Position numbers and translations under genes: made by a program
Notes under the pieces: generated by a model
Databases searched by the model: none
Told to the model about the DNA's origin: nothing
The model's input: only the letters and a program-made list of their open reading frames with translations
In this document: in pieces, positions 42,201-49,659 of the stretch
Numbering within the stretch: position 1 is the first letter of the stretch
Layout: each line of letters begins with the position of its first letter
NCBI GenBank assembly: GCA_944989445.1
Contig: CALYLW010000543.1
Coordinates: forward strand, 202,848 to 266,847
Direction: 5' to 3'
DNA from: Ampullaceana balthica
Taxonomy: Eukaryota; Mollusca; Gastropoda; Lymnaeidae
DNA: 64,000 bases

Positions 42201-44231
42201 CGAGTTGTCGTTAGGTCTAAATGGTCGAGTTGTTGTTAAGACTAAATGATCTTATCTAACATATTCATCAGACTGTATAATTGTAAGTCTTAACTTCTAC
42301 ATGGTGGAGTTGTCAGTAAGTCTTATCTATCACAGACGCTTCTTCTATAAAGAAGATTGTAAAACTACTAAATGGTTATACATCATACTTAAATTGTGTC
42401 ACTTTGAAACAAGCTACTCTCTTTGAAAGACTTAACTTTAAATATGCAAGTATGAACATATCGTAATTTTATTCATAAGGCAAGGGCAGTAATTCGTGGT
42501 AAAGCTGACGCTACACCAGAAGAGAAGATGATAACTCGCATTCCTTCCTTCCGGATCGGGCCACACACGGCCCCAAGGATAGTGCCTTCAAATCTCGTGT
42601 AAGATTTAATGTAACTCCATCTATTGTTCTAATCTAACCCCGTATCTATTGCTCTAATTTATTACCATCTCTCGGTCTAATACTACCACGTCTCTTGGTC
42701 TAAGTCTAATCATATCCCATCTCTCGGTCTATTACTATCACATCTCTTGGTCAAAGTCTAATCATATCCCATCTCTCGGTCTAATACTACCACATCTCTC
42801 GGTCTAATGATGTCCCACCACTACAAAGATACATATCTCCAGCTCCCCCCCCCTAGACTCATACATATCTCCAACTCCTCTCACACATATCTCGTCGCTC
42901 CCCTCACACATATCTCCAGCCCCCCACCCATACATATCTCCAGCTCCCCTCACACATATCTCCAGCCCCCCCCCTCATACATATCTCCAGCTCCCCTCAT
43001 ACATATCTCCAGCCCCCCCCCACTCATACATATCTCCAGCTCCCCTCACACATATCTCCAGCCCCCCTCATACATATCTACAGCTCCCCTCATACCATAT
43101 CTCCAGCTCCCCTCACACATATATCCAGCCCCCCCCCTCATACATATCTCCAGCTCCCCTCACACATATCTTCAGCTCCCCCCCCCACTCATACATATCT
43201 CCAGCTCCCCTCACACATATCTCCAGCTCCCCTCACACATATCTCCAGCCCCCCCTTCATACATATATCCAGCTCCCCTCACACATATCTTCAGCTCCCC
43301 CTCATACATATCTCCAGCTCCCCTCACACATATCTCCAGCTCCCCTCACACATATCTTCAGCTCCCCCTCACACATATCTGCAGCTCCCCCTCATACATA
43401 TCTCCAGCTCCCCTCACACATATCTCAGCTCCCCTCACACATATCTTCAGCTCCCCCTCACACATATCTTCAGCTCCCCCTCACACATATCTTCAGCTCC
43501 CCCTCACACATATCTTCAGCTCCCCCTCACACATATCTTCAGCTCCCCCTCACACATATCTTCAGCTCCCCCTCACACATATCTTCAGCTCCCCCTCACA
43601 CATATCTTCAGCTCCCCCTCACACATATCTCCAGCTACCCTCACACATATCTCCAGCCCCCCCTCACACATATCTCCAGCTACCCTCACACATATCTCCG
43701 CCCCCCTCACACATATCTCCAGCCCCCCCTCACACATATCTCCAGCCCCCCCTCACACATATCTCCAGCTCCCCCTCACACATATCTCCAGCCCCCCCTC
43801 ACACATATCTCCAGCCCCCCCACACATATCTCCAGCTACCCTCACACATATCTCCAGCCCCCCCTCACACATCTCCAGCCCCCCCCTCACACATATCTCC
43901 AGCCCCCCTCACACATATCTCCAGCTCCCCCTCACACATATCTCCAGCTCCCCCTCACACATATCTCCAGCCCCCCCCTCACACATATCTCCAGCCCCCC
44001 CTCACACATATCTCCAGCCCCCCCTCACACATATCTTCAGCTCCCCCTCACACGTTGTCTTGTTTCAGCAAAGAGAAAGAGGACGTAGATGAGGTCAAGA
44101 ACGTTGGTCTGCTGAGCCACGAGGAGGCCAGGGACATTGTGGTCAAGAATCTCCTGGAGAAGAAACGGGGCAGCTCGAAACACCTGGGGGCAGACAAGAA
44201 TAACCCGGATATGCCCTGGCTGCACAAGTAG
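21122..44231 (+). CDS. Outer dynein arm docking complex-like coiled-coil protein (ODAD1/CCDC114/CCDC63 family), 11 exons
   Basis: Probable structural protein of motile cilia, a coiled-coil subunit that docks outer dynein arms on axonemal doublets. Exons: 21122-21288, 21562-21751, 22158-22274, 23988-24169, 27042-27232, 30686-30829, 31278-31405, 37114-37220, 41890-42034, 42480-42598, 44069-44231. Phases match throughout; total 1653 nt, 550 residues, a typical family length. The protein is almost entirely charged heptad-like sequence. Family hallmarks recalled from ODAD1/CCDC63: YEQRDRAEGTKIKVREHL, then DDKKMENFM in exons 4-5, and DINQIVEDFIEAEEDNFQTF in exon 6, which resembles the family's 'FIxxEExNFxxFxYV' segment. 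The start at 21122 was chosen for adenine at -3 and the MSKEIDLAEL helix; in-frame Met codons at 21035 and 21050 are also possible. No database comparison was possible, so the exact paralogue is open. Confidence 0.75.
21562..21751 (+). CDS. Docking-gene exon 2
   Basis: One hundred and ninety nt after acceptor ACATTTCAG, 63 residues starting RSLHFLELERDVELDNYIAT, ending KFLENE before donor GAG|GTAGGA. Coiled coil. Confidence 0.88.
22158..22274 (+). CDS. Docking-gene exon 3
   Basis: Thirty-nine residues, VRELDQNKWSQKKAV to RRIEW, phase 0, acceptor ATCCACAG, donor TGG|GTAGGA. Confidence 0.85.
22368..22862. repeat. 29-bp minisatellite, about 17 copies (docking-gene intron 3)
   Basis: Unit AATATTAGTAATATCCCCAT plus TAGGAGTTC, very homogeneous. 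Starts about 95 bp after the exon 3 donor. Confidence 0.95.
22916..23625. repeat. 25-bp minisatellite, about 28 copies, with a sequence gradient
   Basis: Unit CATGCCACACACGTAAGAAC plus ATATC. The first half is uniform with GTAAGA, a donor-like core; after about 23270 most units change to CACATATAAGAAC or CACATGTAAGAAC. Open on the minus strand because 25-bp units drift through frames without stops, but not a gene. Confidence 0.93.
23988..24169 (+). CDS. Docking-gene exon 4
   Basis: Sixty codons plus two bases: KYHSQLHKNKELQEKIDSAI through TAEIYEQ, donor CAAAG|GTAGGT. The 5' border is the first AG after the pyrimidine tract (GACCAG, 23987); an AG at 23999 would also keep the frame and drop four residues. 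Confidence 0.82.
24748..25483. mobile_element. Dispersed repeat with a ~95-bp-arm foldback (copy 1)
   Basis: Nearly the same as 63204-63935, starting TTAACTCGCTTTCGTTGGGC. Inside, 25161-25256 and 25357-25450 are inverted repeats of each other (ACGTTTTTAGAAGCGGACTA ... against TAAGTCCACTTATAAAAACG), separated by about 100 bp. No coding capacity; family unknown. Confidence 0.72.
25639..26469 (+). mobile_element. hAT-type element with BED-finger remnant, 8-bp target duplication
   Basis: Starts TAGGGCTGCGGAAATTATCG and ends ATCGATAACAGCCCTA(A). ATTCATTT flanks both ends (25631-25638, 26470-26477). The interior near 26150-26290 translates as KLTADGKVEDGENIFCVH then, after an in-frame TGA, HKQFSFKGSNTSLTYHLHHK, which looks like a BED zinc finger with its second Cys codon lost. 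A smaller MITE is nested at 25918-26102. A truncated relative of the right end is at 26-140. Confidence 0.78.
25918..26102 (+). mobile_element. hAT-type MITE nested in the BED-hAT element (185 bp)
   Basis: CTGACAGC occurs on both sides (25910-25917 and 26103-26110). Ends CAGAGCCGTTTTTA and, inverted, TAGGGCCATCTTAA are imperfect inverted repeats. GC-rich GGGCCCCCGAGC-type interior differs from its surroundings. Confidence 0.82.
27042..27232 (+). CDS. Docking-gene exon 5
   Basis: One hundred and ninety-one nt after acceptor TTTTATCAG: DRAEGTKIKVREHLAKVKDQ to KRDKEMKD, donor GATG|GTAACT. Resembles the ODAD1/CCDC63 stretch with the 'hDKKLxxFM' motif (here DDKKMENFM). Confidence 0.88.
27575..27709. 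mobile_element. Small MITE with TGTACCGGAT inverted ends
   Basis: Left end TAGGTAAGGCTGTACCGGAT and right end, inverted, TAGGGGTGTACCGGATATCC. The interior repeats CCGG-type motifs. ATGTAATTTT occurs just before the left end and again 10 bp after the right end, so the exact borders are unsure. Confidence 0.6.
27952..29867 (-). mobile_element. hAT transposon with broken transposase, perfect 8-bp target duplication (1916 bp)
   Basis: Terminal repeats CAATGTTCCCTCTAAG and, inverted, CAATGTTCCCTTTAAG (15 of 16 match). GTCCCAAC flanks both ends (27944-27951, 29868-29875). Carries transposase remains on the minus strand (28222-29098). The MITE at 41506-41685 shares its ends and target-site preference. 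Lies in docking-gene intron 5. Confidence 0.93.
28222..29098 (-). pseudogene. hAT transposase fragments (C-terminal region), frameshifted
   Basis: Three minus-strand pieces lie in order: 28814-29098 (RNIQVLTEYCEEQV and following, alpha-helical), 28603-28833, and 28222-28587. The last contains LASSADCERGFSLMNSIKVK and LEELQLIMLMRIK, the typical C-terminal hAT dimerisation segment with its SxxxERxFSxxxxIK pattern. Overlapping frames near 28820 and a stop near 28603 show it is dead. The N-terminal part, including any zinc finger, is not visible. Confidence 0.8.
29955..30673. repeat. 25/26-bp minisatellite, about 28 copies, reaching the exon 6 acceptor
   Basis: Unit TCCATGTTTTAATTGGGACC plus TCGCA, TCTCCA or TCACCA spacers. 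The three spacer types occur in runs, so neighbouring copies were duplicated together. The last unit merges into the acceptor TTCATCCAG at 30685. Confidence 0.93.
30686..30829 (+). CDS. Docking-gene exon 6 (family signature); followed by a row of donor repeats
   Basis: One hundred and forty-four nt, phase 1 to 1. Encodes TEMVARKDEFTIAFDTIKEA, then INQIVEDFIEAEEDNFQTF. Acceptor CATCCAG abuts a 25-bp minisatellite. The donor ATAG|GTCAGT is repeated about six more times in the next 190 bp. Confidence 0.9.
30830..31020 (+). repeat. ~31-bp donor-bearing repeat after docking-gene exon 6, about 7 copies
   Basis: Each unit starts GTCAGTTCT and most end in ATAG or TTAG, recreating the exon 6 splice junction ATAG|GTCAGT. 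Units are more diverged than in the exon 7 array. The second donor (GT at 30860-30861) is exactly 30 nt downstream and in an open frame. Confidence 0.88.
31278..31405 (+). CDS. Docking-gene exon 7; donor repeated about 21 times downstream
   Basis: One hundred and twenty-eight nt, phase 1 to 0: EILDENEALRGKIRDLRNEN to AVEDQAGQ. Acceptor TATTTCAG. The donor GACAG|GTCAGT is the first of a 31-bp array running to 32048. Confidence 0.9.
31406..32048 (+). repeat. 31-bp donor-bearing minisatellite after docking-gene exon 7, about 21 copies
   Basis: Unit GTCAGTACAAGCCACTCATT plus GTGTAAACCAG. Each junction reads CAG|GTCAGT or AG|GTTAGT, a good 5' splice-site match. Three units lack four bases (CACATTG form) and recur at regular intervals, pointing to larger block duplications. 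Confidence 0.95.
32280..33241. repeat. 28/35-bp minisatellite, left part (interrupted by a LINE)
   Basis: Two alternating forms share CTATTTGATTAGCTGAATGT followed by GTACATGT or GTACATAAAACATAT. It continues on the far side of the LINE at 36084-36945. Confidence 0.92.
33242..36083 (-). mobile_element. 5'-truncated RTE-like non-LTR retrotransposon inserted in a minisatellite
   Basis: Contains an apurinic endonuclease domain followed by reverse transcriptase on the minus strand, missing the start of the endonuclease. Both ends meet the same minisatellite, and only six or seven bases of a unit appear lost at the junction. The 3' end stops at TGATG right after the stop codon, like the very short TGA-rich tails of RTE elements. 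A target duplication cannot be told from the repeat. Located in docking-gene intron 7, antisense. Confidence 0.85.
33243..36080 (-). pseudogene. LINE ORF: endonuclease plus reverse transcriptase with two frameshifts
   Basis: Endonuclease part (about 36080-35171) begins EILGLSEVRW and has MGDMNAKVG and IGSDHHLV (catalytic Asp/Asn and Asp/His motifs). Reverse transcriptase part (35127-33451) has FVDFEKAFDS (motif A), GVKQGCLLSPLL (motif B) and EFADDLAILS (motif C, catalytic DD), then VKTVLLYGSETWR. The C-terminal piece (33497-33243) carries RWIGHTLRKDNS and NPQGKRQRGRPKRTWRR. A frameshift at an A7 run near 35195 separates endonuclease from RT, and another near 33480-33500 separates the C-terminus. 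The motif set matches RTE-type pol proteins known from schistosomes; clade assigned from memory. Confidence 0.88.
36084..36945. repeat. 28/35-bp minisatellite, right part
   Basis: Same units as 32280-33241, mostly the 35-bp form with AACATATC first, then the 28-bp form after about 36690. Mirrors the left part, where the 35-bp form also comes before the 28-bp form. Confidence 0.92.
37114..37220 (+). CDS. Docking-gene exon 8
   Basis: One hundred and seven nt: GRIDSYKEKSESCQKRLAEQ to YTTYIQKIIG, acceptor GTTCCAG, donor TTGG|GTAAGG. A 2.5-kb 15-bp array begins about 60 bp downstream. Confidence 0.88.
37283..39833. repeat. 15-bp minisatellite of about 170 copies (2.55 kb)
   Basis: Unit GGTATTGGTGTGGCT with a second common form GGTATTGATGGGGGT. 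Almost free of C on the plus strand except one per unit. Since 15 is divisible by three and neither form makes stops, long open frames exist on both strands (NTSHT or TPIPA repeats on minus; GIGVA or VLVWL on plus). Lies wholly in docking-gene intron 8. Confidence 0.96.
39977..40343. repeat. 74-bp tandem repeat, five copies
   Basis: Unit begins TGATAGACTCTAGAACCGTC and ends CACATCCTAGCGTGTGGCCA ATTC. Copies differ by single bases shared between neighbours. Confidence 0.95.
40804..40939. mobile_element. Palindromic MITE with ~27-bp inverted ends
   Basis: AGGGGCCGTCCATAAAGTAC plus GTCACGCT at the left is inverted at the right end (AGCGTGACGTACTTTATGGA then CGGCCCCT). The 136-bp element has C-rich interior. 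Flanks TAA and TAG hint at a three-base Harbinger-type target site but do not match exactly. A decayed relative (GGACCGTCC) lies near 51900-51925. Confidence 0.8.
40942..41165. repeat. 45-bp tandem repeat, five copies
   Basis: Unit AGGTCGCCTAGTTTGTGACT then GTCCCAAGCTGCAGCTGCCA CTAAC, starting right after the MITE at 40939. Confidence 0.93.
41367..41470. repeat. CAGACAGACA-type microsatellite
   Basis: Imperfect run of ACAGACAG and GGCACAGACAG units. Confidence 0.9.
41506..41685. mobile_element. 180-bp hAT MITE, deletion derivative type of the element at 27952
   Basis: Starts CAATGTTCCCTTTAAC and ends GATGGAACATTG. ACCCCAAC is repeated on both sides (41498-41505, 41686-41693). Subterminal motifs CGTGCAGCAC, GTGCAACTTTGCACACGAG and CCGCGCA also occur near the ends of the autonomous-type copy. 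Target CCCAAC is shared with that copy (GTCCCAAC). Confidence 0.92.
41890..42034 (+). CDS. Docking-gene exon 9; its end seeds a minisatellite
   Basis: One hundred and forty-five nt: QIKLDRAALGDFLEKDGSIK to KDYYMVELS, acceptor CATTTTCAG, donor TCG|GTAAGT. The last 15 exon bases plus the donor are repeated about eight times immediately after. Confidence 0.88.
42020..42243 (+). repeat. ~26-bp minisatellite made from the docking-gene exon 9 / intron 9 junction, about 8 copies
   Basis: Unit ATGGTCGAGTTGTCG (last 15 exon bases) plus GTAAGTCTAA or decayed GTTAGGTCTAA. One downstream copy, near 42147-42170, keeps an intact TCG|GTAAGT donor; the others are weakened to GTTAG. Confidence 0.93.
42480..42598 (+). 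CDS. Docking-gene exon 10
   Basis: One hundred and nineteen nt: ARAVIRGKADATPEEKMITR to PRIVPSNL plus two bases, donor CGT|GTAAGA. The acceptor ATTCATAAG is weak, but the other nearby AGs put a stop in frame, so this border is preferred. Confidence 0.7.
42605..42810. repeat. Degenerate repeats at the start of docking-gene intron 10
   Basis: CATCTCTCGGTCTAATACTA and CCATCTCTTGGTCTAAGTCT type units recur about six times with variation. Confidence 0.7.
42830..44055 (+). repeat. ~22-24-bp pyrimidine-rich minisatellite of acceptor-like units, about 55 copies
   Basis: Unit CTCCCCCTCACACATATCTC CAG with TTCAG variant. Every unit is a pyrimidine-rich run ending in CAG, i.e. 3' splice-site-like, and the array stops about 14 bp before the true exon 11 acceptor. 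It is open in the exon 11 frame from 42807, but this is a repeat effect. Confidence 0.94.
44069..44231 (+). CDS. Docking-gene exon 11 (C-terminus, stop)
   Basis: Encodes KEKEDVDEVKNVGLLSHEEA to NPDMPWLHK with stop TAG at 44229-44231. Acceptor TCTTGTTTCAG is strong and directly follows a 1.2-kb array of acceptor-like units. Confidence 0.88.
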
Positions 44232-44282
44232 AGCTGAGAGTACGACAAGAACAGCCAGAGCTGTTTGAACATATAATAGGGG

Positions 44283-44458
44283 GATGGTGTGTTTGTGTTG
44301 TATGTACAAAACGTCACAGCTGTGCTGTCATTGTTAGTTACGATGGTGTGTTTGTGTTGTATGTACGAAACGTCACAGCTGTGCTGTCATTGTTAGTTAC
44401 GATGGTATGTTTGTGTTGTATGTACAAAACGTCACAGCTGTGCTGTCATTGTTAGTTA
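44283..44458 (+). repeat. ~59-bp repeat, three copies, in the docking-gene 3' UTR
   Basis: Three copies of GATGGTGTGTTTGTGTTGTA followed by TGTACAAAACGTCACAGCTG and CTGTCATTGTTAGTTA start about 50 bp after the stop codon. Confidence 0.85.
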
Positions 44459-44507
44459 AGAGGGGAAGACGAGCACTTTGCCATAATGTCACTGTCAGCA
44501 GTTAGAA

Positions 44508-44513
44508 AATAAA
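44508..44513 (+). terminator. Candidate polyadenylation signal AATAAA
   Basis: First canonical hexamer after the stop codon of the docking-complex gene, about 280 bp downstream. A second one is at 44783-44788. Confidence 0.5.
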
Positions 44514-44789
44514 AAAGAAGAGTTAGACTTAGTCAACAAAAGTTCATAAATAGATGTTTAAATTCGAAGATAACAAGATAGATAAAAGGTAATACTTTTT
44601 TTCCTACGCCCGCGGGTTTATTACAAAGCCTTTGAATGTGCCTTCTCTTGTGTCCTAGCTTATCATGTACATGTTTAGAATGTGGTATGAAAAAAGAGAA
44701 CTGTTGCGTGAACAAGGGAGGGAACTGTGACTAAGAGGTAATGGTGGTCTAGAGAAGAAATGATGTCGACCCAATGTTATGCAATAAAA

Positions 44790-45690
44790 TATTCCTTTGA
44801 TCCACTCAAAGTTCAACTTGTCCTATAGCCAGGTGGATGTGAGAGGTTGTTGTAATACGGACATGACACAAGAGTCCGTACGTCCACATTCATGCGTCTG
44901 GTGACCAATTAATAACACAATTACGTTCAATGTATGTTTGTGGTTTTTAAATAACATATTTACCTTCCGTGTATGTTTGTGGTTGTGTTTGTTAAATAAA
45001 CGGTATTTCACGCAGTGTTTAGCTTACGCTAACAGTGCACCCGCCATGTTTCCCAGAAGTTCGACGAATTCATCATGTCCCATCCACATATTTGAAGAGG
45101 AAGAGAAATTTCGATCACGTGACCACCTATCTCCAGCCAGCTTCTCTTTCTCCCCTCCCCTCCCTCACTCTTACTCTCTCCCTCTTACTAACCATGGAGT
45201 AGATGGGAGAGGGCCATCTACGTATTCTTAAGGCAAACAAACGCCAGTTAGGAAAAACACGTGAAAAGAAGAACGCGCGCAATAAAATCGCAATCTTGAC
45301 AGTCGACGCAAGGTGAAGGCCATCATTTATTTACTTAGAAGAATAAACACGTGACAGGCTAGTGAATCAAAAGTTGACACATTCTTTGTGCATCAGGGGA
45401 GGAGGTGGGATGTGTGTGGTGGGGTTGAGCCCCTGCGTTAATAAGTCTCACTGACCACACTGACCTCACTAACAGCCTCTACCTCATGTGTGTGTGAGGC
45501 TACATTATTCCCGATCGAAGACTGTGAGAGGTTGCAGTGGGAGTGGGGTGAGAACAAACTTCACGTTTGGATCAAGTGAAATTAACTTTTTTTAAAAATT
45601 GAAAAAGGAAAACAAAAGAGTTTAACTTTAAGTACAATTTAATTTTCAAAATATTTTTTGTTTAAAATGAATCTGTTGTCTGCATTAGTT
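44790..45690. other. Intergenic stretch with no recognised gene
   Basis: Contains pyrimidine-rich CTCCCCTCCCTCACTCTTAC near 45150 and general AT-rich sequence. Nothing coding is convincing. Confidence 0.4.
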
Positions 45691-45694
45691 CAGA

Positions 45695-45868
45695 TTAAAC
45701 GCACGTCTCGTGTCATTCCACACGCTGCCCTCATGTTTAAACTCACGTCTCGTGTCATTCACACGCTGCCCTCATGTTTAAACTCACGTCTCGTGTCATT
45801 TCACACGCTGCCCTCATGTTTAAACTCACGTCTCGTGTCATTTCACACGCTGCCCTCATGTTTAAACA
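45695..45868. repeat. ~42-bp tandem repeat, four copies
   Basis: Unit CTCACGTCTCGTGTCATTTC then ACACGCTGCCCTCATGTTTA AA. Confidence 0.9.
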
Positions 45869-45869
45869 G

Positions 45870-46490
45870 ACTCTGATTTAGCAGAAGCTATGATGTCACT
45901 TCATGCCAGTTCCTGCTGCCAAGAGGACATTTTGGCACTTTGGAGGGGGAAAAAATATTGGACTCCACAAGGGTGAAAGACTGGAAACTGTTTTGGATTA
46001 AATTTTAAATTAATTGGATGTTTTAGTGAATGAAACATTACAGCACCATGGATAATGTCATCAAGTTTTTAAAAAAACACTATTAACAGTTTAAAAATAA
46101 AACAAAAAATCTACTACGTAGGTCACAGATAGAAGGAAGATTTAAAAAGAAAACAGTAAAAATAACAAAATGGAGTCATTTTATTGACATTTTCAGCATC
46201 TATATTTTTAGTCAGTACAATTTATGATGTGATAACAAGTTATGGAAATATAATAAATAAAGTGAGAGTAATTTTGAGTAATTAAATATTAATTTTAAAA
46301 AAGAAGAAGAGAGAAAACAATTAAGTAGATAACAATGGATAACAACAAATATGTATATTACTATGTATTTGTTACATTAACTTTGACATCTGAACAGTAA
46401 CAAGTGTATAGTATAAATATAGATCATCAAGATATAAATAAAAATAACACAAGTCAGACTGAAGCCAAGTGGCGGCAAAAATTGGTCATT
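45870..46490. other. AT-rich stretch without features
   Basis: No splice-consistent exon, RNA gene or element end seen. Confidence 0.4.
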
Positions 46491-46492
46491 GC

Positions 46493-47022
46493 ATTTTAAA
46501 ACAAAAACATGTGGCTCCCTCTATGGGACACTTACTCGTGTAAACAAAAACATGTGGCTCCCTCTATGGGACACTTACTCGTGTAAACAAAAACATGTGG
46601 CTCCCTCTATGGGACACTTACTCGTGTAAACAAAAACATGTGGCTCCCTCTATGGGACACTTACTCGTGTAAACAAAAACATGTGGCTCCCTCTATGGGA
46701 CACTTGCTCGTGTCAACAAAAACATGTGGCTCCCTCTATGGGACACTTACTCGTGTAAACAAAAACATGTGGCTCCCTCTATGGGACACTTACTCGTGTC
46801 AACAAAAACATGTGGCTCCCTCTATGGGACACTTGCTCGTGTAAACAAAAACATGTGGCTCCCTCTATGGGACACTTGCTCGTGTAAACAAAAACATGTG
46901 GCTCCCTCTATGGGACACTTGCTCGTGTAAACAAAAACATGTGGCTCCCTCTATGGGACACTTGCTCGTGTAAACAAAAACATGTGGCTCCCTCTATGGG
47001 ACACTTGCTCGTGTAAACAAAA
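46493..47022. repeat. 43-bp minisatellite, about 12 copies
   Basis: Unit AAACAAAAACATGTGGCTCC then CTCTATGGGACACTTACTCG TGT. TTACTCG copies precede TTGCTCG copies, a simple expansion history. Confidence 0.95.
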
Positions 47023-47397
47023 AAGTAACATAACCCCCAAAACCGATTACTACTATGACATCAGAAATGGTTGTAGTGGTACTACAACTAGTAGGTGGGC
47101 AAAGCTAGAGCTTAATTATTAATTGTTTTTAAAAAATACCCCTCTTATTTAGGAACATCAAATAGTCTAAAAGTGTGTTTATATCTACATGGATATGTAT
47201 GTACGTCACGCCATTTTAATAATACAATTACAATCACAGTAAATTACAGCTAATTTATGAGAATTATAATTGTGTTACAGTTTGTTACAATTACAATTGA
47301 TTGAGTTACTAAGATGTTAAAGATTTTTTTTTAAAAATCATTTTGTTAAATAATACTAATACATTTTCGATATAGTAGTAGTAGTGGTAGTAGTTTG

Positions 47398-47977
47398 TAT
47401 AGGCGTCACTAGGTTTGGTGTCACTCTGTGCAGTAGCACATGGTGTTACCCCCTCACAACTTACCCCATAGACTCCTTGGAGTCTGCCTATGCCCCCCCC
47501 CCAAAAAAAAACGGGAGCATACCGAATTTTAACCTTTGGTGTCACCCCCTGTGATGGTGTCACCCCTTGTGATGGTGTCACCCTGTGATGGTGTCACCCC
47601 CTGTGATGGTGCCACCCCTGGGATGGTGTCACCCCTGGGATGGTGTCACCCTGTGATGGTGTCACCCCTGTGATGGTGCCACCCCTGGGATGGTGCCACC
47701 CTGGGATGGTGTCACCCCTGGGATGGTGTCACCCCTGGGATGGTGTCACCCCCTGTGATGGTGCCACCCTGTGATGGTGCCACCCCCTGGGATGGTGCCA
47801 CCCCCTGTGATGGTGCCACCCCCTGTGATGGTGCCACCCTGTGATGGTGCCACCCCCTGGGATGGTGCCACCCCCTGGGATGGTGCCACCCCCTGTGATG
47901 GTGCCACCCCCTGTGATGGTGTCACCCCTGTGATGGTGCCACCCTGTGCGGTCCGCTCTCCCCTAGTGACACCTCTG
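47398..47977. mobile_element. Non-autonomous hAT element with expanded subterminal repeat (580 bp)
   Basis: Left end TATAGGCGTCACTAGG and right end, inverted, CAGAGGTGTCACTAGG match the ends of the larger element at 48889-51989. Flanks GTAGTTTG and GTAGTATA agree at six of eight bases, perhaps a decayed target duplication. Most of the interior is the 18-bp repeat at 47535-47945. Confidence 0.72.
47535..47945. repeat. ~18-bp minisatellite inside the hAT element
   Basis: Unit GATGGTGTCACCCCCTGT and the GATGGTGCCACCCCCTGG form. GGTGTCACC also occurs singly next to the hAT ends here and at 48940 and 51935, so the array grew from a transposon subterminal motif. Confidence 0.9.
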
Positions 47978-47984
47978 GTAGTAT

Positions 47985-48880
47985 AATACGTTACATATTC
48001 ATCTGGAATATAAGTTGTCCTACATACTATATGGATTAGTCCTAATGCCACTCATCTAAGTTTTTATTGTGACAGTTTTCAATATAAAAATGTGGGGCTT
48101 ATTCGCGGGCACAGTAAGTGTAAGAGTAATTCAGTTTAAAAAATGTACAGCTTTAATTCTTGTGTTTAAAACATCCATTAGTATTAGTGACTTAGTGTGA
48201 GACAATGTACACGTACAAGTTACAAGAACGTGAGCCGGTGTGGTGTACACGTACAAGTTACAAGAACAAAATAATCTGGAAATGGAAGTTTAAAATTAAA
48301 AGTTTTGAAAATCCGAATGCCTAATTTCCAAGTATATGTATTATTATATTATTATTATATAAGTAATAAGTAGAGTTAATACGCAAAGATAATAAAAACA
48401 ACAATAAATATTAACCACATTTCTATACTATATTGTGAGCGAAAAGCTTTGGAATACACATTATTACACAATTGATGAATAAAACATGTTCATAGGTGCC
48501 ACCACAATGACGACTTTGCACAAGTCACGTGATTATATCGTTAATCAGGACCAGAATAGTAACTGGGGTGGGTGGGGGGCACATACCTCCCCCATCCTTC
48601 ATACCAGAAAATATGGAATGTAAACGGGCTTTGAAATATTTATGAAAATTAACTCTATCGACCTGACCATATGAGCCATTGAAATATTTCTATTATATTA
48701 TATAATTAGTAGTGTTTATGTTTATGAGTCAATTTACTTAAAATCGATTTCGGAGTTTTATTTGAAAAATGATCTAACTCCGAGCGGGGGTTTAGGGGTG
48801 TCATTGTAAACATGAATATTGCTCCGTGCCAATAGTTTCAACATCATCTAACCCCATGATCATAATGAGGTCACATGACC
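47985..48880. other. AT-rich stretch without recognised features
   Basis: A short direct repeat ACACGTACAAGTTACAAGAA occurs twice near 48207-48265. Otherwise nothing is visible. Confidence 0.4.
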
Positions 48881-49659
48881 ATTAAATTCAGTGGCGTCAC
48901 TAGGGGGGGCGGGGGGGGGCGGGCCGCCCCGGGTGACACCCATCAGGGGGTGACACCCGAGCCTAAAATTTTACTGTGTACGATTTTATGTCAGAAAACA
49001 AAAGATGACAAATTTTTTAATCTAGAAAGAAATTAAGAAATACAATGAAATACGTTAAACGCAAAAATTCTTATTAAAAAAATATCAGTTAACTGCAATA
49101 ATAAAACAGTCCCAAGACACGAACAACATTAAAACAAATTAGGAAAAAAAGAAAAGAAATAGTCGCAGCAGAGAGATCTTTAAAAAAAGGCTGGAATGAA
49201 AGAGGCAGTGTCTTCTGTTTTAAAAGATATAAAGCCATTTGGGCTTGGACACACCGACAGCATGAACGAATCCCACCGCACGACTCCCTCCACCACAGTG
49301 GGGTGGGGGGGAATACGATTTTTATCACCACTCCCACCCCCCCAAAAAAAAACACACCAAAAGATGGGGTTTCTTTGTTGATGTGTTTCTTGAGGAAAAT
49401 TATGATTTCAATGTCTTTGAGTTCATATTTTTTATATATATATATTTATTAAAGGCGTGAAAGCATGGGTAGTCTATACAGGTAGTCCTCCGGTTACGAC
49501 GGTCTCATCCCGACTTACGCTGTTTAGTGCTTACGAACGCGCCCCCATAAAGAATAGTATTACGCGTTATTCCGTTTTTTTTTAAAAATGTTCATGAGGT
49601 AACGAATTTTTTTCTCTATTTGAAATAACAAAAAATTATTGAAAAATATGTATGATTAT

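Noticed and set aside
42807..44068. Frame of 474 codons ending in the docking-gene stop, as an alternative first exon
   Set aside because: All but the last 53 codons are the acceptor-like array. The conserved charged segment starts exactly after TTTCAG at 44068.
44938..45231. 97-codon frame after the docking-gene as an extra gene
   Set aside because: No conserved pattern or splice support; composition fits non-coding DNA.
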